Assembly: GCA_028715585.1 (NCBI GenBank)
Contig: JAQURN010000047.1
Location: forward strand, 1-8,436
DNA from: Actinomycetota bacterium
GTDB lineage: Bacteria > Actinomycetota > Geothermincolia > Fen-727 > JAQURN01
Direction of reading: 5' to 3'
Length of the DNA: 8,436 bases
This document shows positions 1-5,168 of the stretch, piece after piece. A program made the translations under genes and the position numbers. Positions within the stretch are counted from its first letter, which is position 1; every line of letters starts with the position of its first letter. The notes under the pieces are model-generated. The model made no database searches. It was not told the DNA's origin and was given only the letters and a program-made list of their open reading frames with translations.

Positions 1-122
1 CAGTGCCCCCTCATGTACGGATAGAGCCCTTCTAGCCTCCTCTGAACAGCCCCCATGACCACGGTCGTGTTCAGCCTCTTGGGCTTCTCCTCGATTTTTT
101 CTTTTCTTGCTTCCCCACTCAT
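1..122 (-). CDS. Unidentified protein, N-terminal fragment (runs off left edge)
   Basis: An open frame begins at an ATG (complement of 120-122) and stays open for 40 codons to the window edge. The N-terminus is charged and lysine-rich (MSGEARKEKIEEKPKRLN), followed by TTVVMGAVQRRLEGLYPYMR. A G-rich stretch (GGGGGCAG, complement of 126-133) lies a few bases upstream and could act as a weak ribosome binding site. Reading further upstream in this frame gives a cysteine-rich, implausible peptide before a stop, which supports this start. The 'RRLEGLYP' string is reminiscent of the N-terminal helix of endonuclease III-type DNA glycosylases, which precedes the 'PFELL' region, but the diagnostic part lies outside the window, so no name is given. 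The gene lies 129 bases downstream of the flippase on the same strand and could be cotranscribed with it. Confidence 0.5.
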   Translation of the reverse strand, partial: MSGEARKEKIEEKPKRLNTTVVMGAVQRRLEGLYPYMRGH

Positions 123-251
123 TAACTGCCCCCAGCAAAAACACTCGCATTCATGACTTTAGCTTCCAACCTATAAAACGTATCTACCACACCTTTGTTA
201 TCGGCACCACTCTAAAACCAAGCCGCCTGGTCAATGCCATACACTACCACA

Positions 252-1628
252 TCAGGAGGTAGCATTCTGCTCCTCCTTCAATTCCCTCACAGCAAGAAGC
301 AGGTTTGAGACGCAGAGAAAACCGCCCACTGCCAGAATCACGAGGACAACCTGGCGAAGGCTCCCGTGAAAGAGGCTTATTCCCACAATCTCCCCCACCG
401 CTCCTATCGCGAAGAAAATGAGAAATGATTTTTTCCCCACGGCGAGGTGATAAAATGAGAGAAGTTTCGCGAGCGCGAAAAATGCCATGGCGGTGCCGAA
501 AAGCCCCACGAGCCCAACAATGCTTTTCCCTCTCGATCCAGCGAAAACATATCCGGTAAATCCCGGGAAAACCCAGTAGAAAATCACAACCGCGCCAACC
601 ATCAGAGAGGTCGCCAAAAGGCTCAAAATCAGAGTTCTCTTTGTGGGCTTCCCGCTCGCCTCGAGCCCGCTTACCCTGGGAAACATCACCAGGGATATGC
701 CATCGGGAAGGAAAAGGACAGCCTTCCCGGCAAGAGCCGCATAGGAGTAAGTTCCAGCCGCCTGAGGCGAAAACAACCCCTTCACCAATATCACATCTAT
801 CTGGGAGAGGAAGATAACGAAGAACTGCGCCAGCGCGACAGGGATGAGAAACTTTAGGGCATGGACTGGCTTGAAATCCAGATTCTCTTCAACCTTCCCG
901 CGAAAGATTTCACGAAGGTGATAAACGACGATTCCGCCGACCAAAAAGGCTGAAATCGCGCCGGCTCCTATGGCTCCACCCACACCCAACCCAAGCTGGA
1001 CCAAAAGAATCGCGAAGAGAATGCGAAGCGTTGCATAAGAAACCTGCGCTCCACCCAAGAGCAAGAAATCCTCCCGCCCCTGCAAAAGACCATTGGGAAG
1101 GGTTAAAAAAAGGGAACCAGCTATGGATATTCCAAGAATGGGAAGATAAAGAGCGGAATGCAGTTTCATTGCTTTCGCGATAGGAAAAGCAAGTGCGGAA
1201 CAAACTAAAATCGCGGTGATGCCGGCGAGTGGGAGCCACCTCGCGAAACTTCTTGCCAGAGCCCTGGTATTCTCGCGTTCGCCCCTACTTTCAAACTGCG
1301 CCACATACTTCGCGATGACGGTCTGGATGGAAGCGCACCCCATCGTGACGATGAGATAAATTGCCTCCATGGAGTAGAGGTCACCGAAATCCGCCCTGGG
1401 AAGAAACCTGTTCAGCACTAGGTTGAAAAGGTAGTTGATGATGCCAGCTATGATTACCGCCGCAACCATTACCCCAAAAGCGCCAAATAACGTGTCCTTG
1501 AGGGAATTCACCCTTTCGATGAATTTGTGGTTTTTGAAATCAGCCAATGGCGCCGCCAATCCCTCGGAGCTAAATAAAAACTTAAAAATACTAGCACGAA
1601 TAGCCGAGTCCCCGCTTTGTGAGAGCAC
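252..1628 (-). CDS. Polysaccharide/oligosaccharide flippase-like membrane protein (Wzx/MATE-type)
   Basis: A 458-residue, very hydrophobic protein with about 12 predicted membrane segments, the first near residues 47-72 and the last near 425-447. Pattern and length fit the MOP-superfamily polysaccharide transporters (Wzx, PF01943/PF13440 type), which flip lipid-linked sugars across the cytoplasmic membrane. Recognisable stretches are 'NGLLQGREDFLLLG' (179-192) with the following 'LRILFAILLVQLGLGVGGAIGA', and the mid-protein block 'SQIDVILVKGLFSPQAAGTY' (275-294) ending in 'FPRVS' (316-320). No glycosyltransferase or other capsule gene lies in the window, so the substrate is unknown; murein lipid II or a teichoic-type precursor cannot be excluded. 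The listed start is a GTG without a clear ribosome binding site. The 45 residues before the first membrane segment are long for this family, so the true start may be internal, for example TTG at 1547 or GTG at 1511. The gene is divergent from the tRNA cluster. Confidence 0.85.
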   Translation of the reverse strand: MLSQSGDSAIRASIFKFLFSSEGLAAPLADFKNHKFIERVNSLKDTLFGAFGVMVAAVIIAGIINYLFNLVLNRFLPRADFGDLYSMEAIYLIVTMGCASIQTVIAKYVAQFESRGERENTRALARSFARWLPLAGITAILVCSALAFPIAKAMKLHSALYLPILGISIAGSLFLTLPNGLLQGREDFLLLGGAQVSYATLRILFAILLVQLGLGVGGAIGAGAISAFLVGGIVVYHLREIFRGKVEENLDFKPVHALKFLIPVALAQFFVIFLSQIDVILVKGLFSPQAAGTYSYAALAGKAVLFLPDGISLVMFPRVSGLEASGKPTKRTLILSLLATSLMVGAVVIFYWVFPGFTGYVFAGSRGKSIVGLVGLFGTAMAFFALAKLLSFYHLAVGKKSFLIFFAIGAVGEIVGISLFHGSLRQVVLVILAVGGFLCVSNLLLAVRELKEEQNATS

Positions 1629-1691
1629 ATTAGTCTTGAAGGAGTTAGGGTGGAATGTTAGACTCCATCCCCGAAACTTTTCTCGACCCGT

Positions 1692-1697
1692 TATAAT
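1692..1697 (+). promoter_or_regulatory. -10 element of the tRNA cluster promoter
   Basis: A perfect TATAAT lies 9 bases before the first base of mature tRNA-Lys. No good -35 box is visible at the usual 16-18 base spacing (the candidate hexamers there are C-rich). With transcription starting about 7 bases after the -10, the precursor would carry only about 3 extra 5' bases. It presumably drives the Lys-Glu part and perhaps the whole cluster. Confidence 0.55.
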
Positions 1698-1706
1698 TTA
1701 GACGAC

Positions 1707-1782
1707 GGGCCAGTAGCTCAGTTGGCAGAGCACCGGACTTTTAATCCGGGTGTCGGAGGTTCGATTCCTCCCTGGCTCACCA
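1707..1782 (+). tRNA. tRNA-Lys (anticodon UUU)
   Basis: A 76-base cloverleaf. The acceptor stem GGGCCAG pairs with CUGGCUC (one G-U), the discriminator is A and CCA is encoded. The D arm has GCUC/GAGC. The anticodon stem CCGGA/UCCGG encloses loop CUUUUAA with anticodon UUU at 1740-1742. The T arm GGAGG-UUCGAUU-CCUCC is perfect. It is first in a four-tRNA cluster, 4 bases ahead of tRNA-Glu, so the two are almost certainly processed from one transcript. Confidence 0.97.
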
Positions 1783-1786
1783 TGAA

Positions 1787-1862
1787 GCCCCCATCGTCTA
1801 GTGGCCTAGGATCTCGCCCTTTCAAGGCGGAGACGGGGATTCGAATTCCCCTGGGGGCACCA
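1787..1862 (+). tRNA. tRNA-Glu (anticodon UUC)
   Basis: A 76-base cloverleaf. The acceptor stem GCCCCCA pairs with UGGGGGC, the discriminator is A and CCA is encoded. The anticodon stem UCGCC/GGCGG encloses loop CUUUCAA with anticodon UUC at 1821-1823. The T arm is GGGGA-UUCGAAU-UCCCC-like with the conserved TTCGAAT loop. Only 4 bases separate it from tRNA-Lys. Confidence 0.97.
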
Positions 1863-1913
1863 AAGCTTTGTGATATAACTTGCCCGTGAAATGCATAACT
1901 TTCGGAATGAGGA

Positions 1914-1919
1914 TAAAAT
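1914..1919 (+). promoter_or_regulatory. Possible second -10 element before tRNA-Asp
   Basis: TAAAAT lies 8 bases before the first base of tRNA-Asp, nearly the same placement as the TATAAT before tRNA-Lys. The 65-base spacer between tRNA-Glu and tRNA-Asp is the longest in the cluster, which leaves room for a second promoter. No convincing -35 is visible, so this is weak and could be chance in an A+T-rich spacer. Confidence 0.25.
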
Positions 1920-1927
1920 AGGCAGAA

Positions 1928-2006
1928 GGAGCCGTGGTGTAGCCTGGTTTAACACACTGGCCTGTCAAGCCAGAGATCGCGGGTTCAAATCCCGTCGGCT
2001 CCGCCA
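1928..2006 (+). tRNA. tRNA-Asp (anticodon GUC)
   Basis: A 79-base cloverleaf. The acceptor stem GGAGCCG pairs with CGGCUCC, the discriminator is G (usual for Asp) and CCA is encoded. The anticodon stem CUGGC/GCCAG encloses loop CUGUCAA with anticodon GUC at 1964-1966. The T arm CGGG-UUCAAAU-CCCG is intact. The slightly larger D loop (AGCCUGGUUUAACA) is common in bacterial tRNA-Asp. Confidence 0.96.
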
Positions 2007-2032
2007 GCTCAAAGTCAACTCAAAAGATAAAT

Positions 2033-2108
2033 GGCGAGATAGCTCAGTTGGTAGAGCACTGGACTGAAAATCCAGGTGTCGCCGGTTCGATTCCGGCTCT
2101 CGCCACCA
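2033..2108 (+). tRNA. tRNA-Phe (anticodon GAA)
   Basis: A 76-base cloverleaf. The acceptor stem GGCGAGA pairs with UCUCGCC, the discriminator is A and CCA is encoded. The anticodon stem CUGGA/UCCAG encloses loop CUGAAAA with anticodon GAA at 2066-2068. The T arm GCCGG-UUCGAUU-CCGGC is perfect. It is last in the cluster, and a run of six T (2112-2117) follows within a few bases without an extra hairpin. Confidence 0.97.
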
Positions 2109-2193
2109 CTGTTTTTTGGCGTATTTACGGGATTTTCTGAATATAAAGCCTATTGGAGGTCTTTAGCGGTTTTGCCCAGGCTAAAGGGCAACC

Positions 2194-2742
2194 TCATTGC
2201 AATTTTATTCTAACCTCTCCGCCCCTTAGGGGTTCGTAGACAAAGAATATGGTTCCCACCTGCCCTGGGACCTCAAACGCCACATTTCCCCTTGCTTTCT
2301 GCCCAGGCAAGATGTCACCATCTGGATATTTGGGTTCTGGATAATACATCGCTGGAGTATATTCATATCCGTCGGCTGACTCGATTTCCATCTGCAATAT
2401 AGTAGATACAGGAATGGTCTCAGTGCCATTATTTTCGATTTCTAAGTCAACAACAAGGTATTGGTTCCCAGATTGCGGCTTGCTAAACTCATCCCCTCCA
2501 GATGGCTGCCAGCCGTGGACTGTTACAGTGAGATCGCCAGCTTCAACCGGCTCACCCACCTTGGCTTCGGGAGCCGTGGTTTTTTGCTCCCCGTCAGTTG
2601 TTAGGACAACAACTACGATTATAATTATGACTACCAGGACGATAATTCCTATTCCGATAAGAACCCCTTTGAGAACGCCGTGACGCTTTGGTGGTGGCTC
2701 CGAGGGGGGAGCTGGCGGTTGAGGGGGTTGCTGGTACTCCAT
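2194..2742 (-). CDS. DUF4352-like protein on a single membrane anchor
   Basis: A 182-residue protein in three parts. Residues 1-20 are a proline/glutamine-rich tail (runs of PP) ending in KR. Residues 24-47 are one very hydrophobic helix made largely of I and V. Residues 60-182 form an extracytoplasmic domain. That domain has the layout of DUF4352 (PF11611, immunoglobulin-like beta sandwich): an opening 'VGEPVEAGDLTVTVHGW' (62-78), the central 'YLVVDLEIENNGTETIPVS' (95-113) and the closing 'ILPGQKARGNVAFEVPG' (144-160). Such domains occur on many secreted or lipid-anchored proteins of Gram-positive bacteria; their role is generally unknown. The basic residues before the helix and the proline-rich N-terminus suggest a cytoplasmic N-terminus with the DUF4352 domain outside. 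There is no lipobox cysteine. The start is firmly set by AGGAGG 8 bases upstream. It is a single gene between the tRNA cluster and divergent cutA. Confidence 0.85.
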   Translation of the reverse strand: MEYQQPPQPPAPPSEPPPKRHGVLKGVLIGIGIIVLVVIIIIVVVVLTTDGEQKTTAPEAKVGEPVEAGDLTVTVHGWQPSGGDEFSKPQSGNQYLVVDLEIENNGTETIPVSTILQMEIESADGYEYTPAMYYPEPKYPDGDILPGQKARGNVAFEVPGQVGTIFFVYEPLRGGEVRIKLQ

Positions 2743-2750
2743 GTTTATTA

Positions 2751-2756
2751 CCTCCT
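2751..2756 (-). promoter_or_regulatory. Ribosome binding site of the DUF4352-like gene
   Basis: A perfect AGGAGG (complement of CCTCCT) sits 8 bases before the ATG ending at 2742. It is the strongest ribosome binding site in the window and fixes the start. Confidence 0.8.
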
Positions 2757-2863
2757 GTTACCCAATATTTTCGCTGATGAGGCACTTTAGCACGCAAGAG
2801 GAATTGCGGTCAACATTTCGTGCTGCTTCACCATGTAGAGAAGTCACTTAGGAAATCTATCAC

Positions 2864-2894
2864 TTGCGGGAATGGGCTAATCGAGCATTATAAT
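2864..2894 (+). promoter_or_regulatory. cutA promoter (TTGCGG / TATAAT)
   Basis: TATAAT at 2889-2894 is a perfect -10 box. TTGCGG at 2864-2869 is a fair -35, but the spacer is 19 bases, longer than optimal. Predicted transcription start is near 2901, leaving a leader of about 14 bases (GAGGGAAGGAAAC region) that consists of little more than the purine-rich ribosome binding site before the ATG at 2915. Confidence 0.6.
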
Positions 2895-2914
2895 CGCGGG
2901 AGAGGGAAGGAAAC

Positions 2915-3235
2915 ATGAACGGTTTTGCTCAAATATCGACAACAACCAACAACAGAGACGAAGCCAACAAGATTGCGCGACTCCTTGTCGAGCAGAAGTT
3001 AGCAGCCTGTGTTCAAATAGTTGGTCCCATCAAAAGTATTTATCGGTGGGAAGGCAAAGTCGAAGAAGCTGAGGAGTGGCTTTTAATCGTCAAGTCGAAA
3101 GAGGCACTGTTTGAAAGGGTCAAGAAACTCATCAAGGAAAACCATTCATACGATGTGCCAGAGATTCTGTTGGTGCCGATAACGGGCGGCAGCCAAGATT
3201 ATCTCGAATGGCTGGAGAGCAACTTAACCAAGTAA
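2915..3235 (+). CDS. cutA: CutA1 family divalent-cation tolerance protein
   Basis: A complete 106-residue CutA1 protein, the normal length for the family. Conserved features in order are the N-terminal beta strand with 'ISTTTNNRDEANKIARLLVE' (7-26), 'KLAACVQIVGPIKSIYRWEG' (28-47), the following 'KVEEAEEWLLIVKS', and 'ENHSYDVPEILLVPI' (75-89), ending in 'YLEWL' (96-100). CutA1 proteins are small cytoplasmic trimers with a PII-like ferredoxin fold. They were named for copper tolerance in Escherichia coli, but their physiological role is still unsettled. The start is supported by AAGGA a few bases upstream and by a promoter at 2864-2894. The neighbours are unrelated to metal handling: it is divergent from the DUF4352 gene and convergent with the PEPCK-like gene (59 bases between stop codons), so it is probably monocistronic. 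Confidence 0.95.
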   Translation: MNGFAQISTTTNNRDEANKIARLLVEQKLAACVQIVGPIKSIYRWEGKVEEAEEWLLIVKSKEALFERVKKLIKENHSYDVPEILLVPITGGSQDYLEWLESNLTK

Positions 3236-3256
3236 CCTCATCCTAACCGCTTTACG

Positions 3257-3272
3257 CAAGCGACACTGCTTG
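3257..3272 (+). terminator. Possible weak terminator between convergent cutA and PEPCK-like gene
   Basis: CAAGC (3257-3261) and GCTTG (3268-3272) form a 5-bp stem with a six-base loop GACACT, 21 bases after the cutA stop. The bases that follow (TCCTTATTCTTTCC) are pyrimidine-rich but not a clean T run. The opposite strand has no T tract after the stem, so at best it serves cutA. Confidence 0.3.
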
Positions 3273-3294
3273 TCCTTATTCTTTCCTAACTTTG

Positions 3295-5022
3295 CTACTT
3301 GTGGCGGCGTATCTCCTCGAACAGAGCCCTGGCGGCTTCCTTTGGACCCTCGAGCTCGTATCCCCCTATCCCTAGCCTGGTCCTCACCTGCCCCAGCCTA
3401 ACCCCAGAGGAAAGCATCCGCAGGAAAAACTCTCTGGATATGCGTCTGTGCTCTGCCTCTTTTTGCACCGCCCCAAATGGATTGGCAAAATAGGTTTGCA
3501 CGAGCCCCTGCTCGTCGGTCGTTCCCTTGGAAATCCTGGCGCCGCTCTCGAATACCTCCAAAGCCTCGTCCACATCGGTTGAAAATTCCAGCGGAGGGCG
3601 CGAGGAAGAAATGTCCTCGTAGTTGTTCGCGTAGAGGAAGTAGTCAACTCTGTGGCCCTTGACCACGGCGTCATAGGGGGTTATGGGAATCACCACCCTC
3701 GCGTTGGTGAGGTGCGGATTTATGAATATGGAACGGTCGAGCTCTGAATACGCGTATCCCGCCTCCAGGTCATCCAGCCTAACGAAAGCTCCGATTTCGG
3801 TGCCATACGCTATCACGTTCCCTGCCTCATCCAGGCCGAGGGTTCCCATGTCGTCGAACACTACCTCCATGTCGCTTATGTATTCCCCCGCAAGGGACCT
3901 AAAAGCTTCCAGGGATTCTGACTTTCCAGTACCGCTGTCGCCTACTATCACCACGTTCGCTTCCGCTCCCCCTCGAAGAATTATTCTCGCCATGGCACCA
4001 TGAATAGGAAACCAACCATCAGCAATCATCTTCAAATTGTGCAGGGTGAGTATCATTTTCTTCATGTATCCGAAGTAATCAACCTCCCCACCGCCTGAAA
4101 CCAAGCCAACCACGGTTTCGGTATCGGGGTCCTCGTAGAAAACCGTCTCCCTCTCTCCAGGAGAAAACACCACCACGCAATCAGGGTTTCCCTCCCGAAC
4201 CTCCTCGCCAGAAGCTATCTCGAACAGGTTGGCAAGGCTCACGCCAAGGGGCATGAAATCCGCGTGGAAATACACGAAGGTCTTGAGGAGTCCTACCTTT
4301 ATAGGCATGCAAAACCACTTGCCTTCCCCAAAGGAGACCTTCTCAATTGGGTTCTCATCCACAGGGGTAAAAGTTCCTTCTCTCTTGTTGCTCCGCGTAT
4401 AATAGATGAGCGGAGGTCTTATTATCACAAGCTGGATAAATGGCACCCCTTCGAGCTTTTGGTAAGCGCCAGGCATCGAGCAGGGAATTCTTTCACATAG
4501 AAGCCCGACCTCGGCTCCGCTTGGGAGTTGCCTGTAAACCTTGAAAAGGCTTCCAGTCAAATTTTCAGCCAGCCGCCGATACGTGCCCCTCACGAGCTCC
4601 TCCAAAACGCTCACCTGGCGCCTGAAAGAGTCGTGGTATTCCCTCGTCATAACCTGGGTGGGTTTGTAATCCTCTTCGAAAATCAGAAACCTGTCTGCCA
4701 TCCTCCAGTAGTCGTAGAGGCTCTCGACCAGGTAGTAGAGGTCGGTTGCAAAACTGGGGAGAACCCCTCCCGGGAGCGAAGAAGAATCACCTCGTGGTGG
4801 CTCTAAAAGATTCACAAAGAGGTTAATCATTTTGTCGAGGTGGATTGTGGCGTTTTCTCCGGCACCCTCGATAAAACCAACTTCTTTAAGGAAACCCAGG
4901 CGGGGCGATTCCCGCTCCAGAAGCTCTCGTAAGAATTTCTCCAATATGGTTTTGAAAGGGGCGCTCATCAATATCTCCACCGGAGTTCGGCAGAGGTCAT
5001 GCGCTCGAATAATAACCTTCAT
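3295..5022 (-). CDS. Divergent PEP carboxykinase (ATP)-superfamily protein, function unassigned
   Basis: A 575-residue soluble protein. Its C-terminal half aligns by eye with the catalytic core of ATP-dependent phosphoenolpyruvate carboxykinase (numbers for E. coli PckA are from memory). 'YFGYMKK' (316-322) matches the Tyr207/Lys212/Lys213 block. 'PIHGAMA' (339-345) matches the metal-ligand His232. The P-loop 'GDSGTGKSES' (361-370) matches GLSGTGKTTL. Asp390-Asp391 in 'VFDDMG' match Asp268-Asp269. 'TEIGAFVRLDDL' (408-419) matches the EGGCYAKTIKL strand. 'NARVVIP' (440-446) matches NTRVSYP with Arg333. The order and spacing are conserved, so this is a PEPCK/HPr-kinase type fold with an apparently intact ATP and metal site. 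Residues 1-300 are not recognisable as a PEPCK N-lobe: no 'GRSPKDK'-like substrate-arginine motif is visible and the region is longer. It could be a PEPCK variant or a kinase-like enzyme with another substrate. The start is set by AGGTGG 6 bases upstream. It is divergent from the secreted repeat protein. Confidence 0.8.
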   Translation of the reverse strand: MKVIIRAHDLCRTPVEILMSAPFKTILEKFLRELLERESPRLGFLKEVGFIEGAGENATIHLDKMINLFVNLLEPPRGDSSSLPGGVLPSFATDLYYLVESLYDYWRMADRFLIFEEDYKPTQVMTREYHDSFRRQVSVLEELVRGTYRRLAENLTGSLFKVYRQLPSGAEVGLLCERIPCSMPGAYQKLEGVPFIQLVIIRPPLIYYTRSNKREGTFTPVDENPIEKVSFGEGKWFCMPIKVGLLKTFVYFHADFMPLGVSLANLFEIASGEEVREGNPDCVVVFSPGERETVFYEDPDTETVVGLVSGGGEVDYFGYMKKMILTLHNLKMIADGWFPIHGAMARIILRGGAEANVVIVGDSGTGKSESLEAFRSLAGEYISDMEVVFDDMGTLGLDEAGNVIAYGTEIGAFVRLDDLEAGYAYSELDRSIFINPHLTNARVVIPITPYDAVVKGHRVDYFLYANNYEDISSSRPPLEFSTDVDEALEVFESGARISKGTTDEQGLVQTYFANPFGAVQKEAEHRRISREFFLRMLSSGVRLGQVRTRLGIGGYELEGPKEAARALFEEIRRHK

Positions 5023-5028
5023 TTCTTA

Positions 5029-5034
5029 CCACCT
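5029..5034 (-). promoter_or_regulatory. Ribosome binding site of the PEPCK-like gene
   Basis: AGGTGG (complement of CCACCT) lies 6 bases before the ATG at the complement of 5020-5022 and supports that start codon. Confidence 0.6.
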
Positions 5035-5113
5035 AGAATGAACTCCGTGACCCGAGAAATCGCGGCAGGGAAAACTCATGCAGTACAATTAAAACACAGT
5101 TAAAATAGTTGGG

Positions 5114-5141
5114 CACGCCGCCAGGGCTTTAGACGGGCGTG
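5114..5141 (+). repeat. Inverted repeat in the spacer between the divergent genes
   Basis: CACGCC (5114-5119) and GGCGTG (5136-5141) are perfect 6-base inverted arms separated by 16 bases in a G+C-rich stretch. Upstream of it lies an A+T-rich run with TACAAT (5084-5089) and TAAAAT (5101-5106), either of which could be a -10 element. The repeat could be a leader hairpin of the downstream gene or an operator. It covers the alternative upstream GTG (5139). Confidence 0.35.
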
Positions 5142-5152
5142 GCGCTTCCGCG

Positions 5153-5158
5153 AAGGAG
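5153..5158 (+). promoter_or_regulatory. Ribosome binding site deciding the start of the large secreted protein
   Basis: AAGGAG lies 10 bases before the GTG at 5169. The in-frame GTG 30 bases earlier (5139) has no comparable site and lies in an inverted repeat, so 5169 is the preferred start. Confidence 0.5.
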
Positions 5159-5168
5159 AAAAGTCAGA

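Noticed and set aside
122..154. A ten-codon open frame (MNASVFAGGS) on the minus strand whose TAA overlaps the ATG of the left-edge gene by one base, like a coupled leader peptide.
   Set aside because: No good ribosome binding site before it and too short to judge; overlap of this kind arises easily by chance.
1508..1630. ATG-started frame on the minus strand overlapping the flippase start (MCSHKAGTRLFVLVFLSFYL...).
   Set aside because: Only about 40 codons, no ribosome binding site, and it overlaps the real coding frame.
1707..2108. tRNA cluster as an integration site for a mobile element.
   Set aside because: No integrase, and I saw no repeated copy of a tRNA 3' end elsewhere in the window.
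2161..2191. Overlapping inverted repeats (CTTTAG/CTAAAG and TTGCCC/GGGCAA) between tRNA-Phe and the DUF4352 gene, considered as a terminator.
   Set aside because: No T tract follows on either strand, and the two stems compete for the same bases.
3295..5022. HPr kinase/phosphorylase as the identity of the P-loop protein.
   Set aside because: The P-loop resembles HPrK, but the KK, His, DD and NARVVIP blocks fit PEPCK order and spacing better, and no HPrK signature after the P-loop is visible.
5139..5168. Upstream GTG at 5139 as the start of the large secreted protein.
   Set aside because: It has no ribosome binding site and sits inside an inverted repeat, while the GTG at 5169 has AAGGAG 10 bases upstream; it remains possible because the frame is open.
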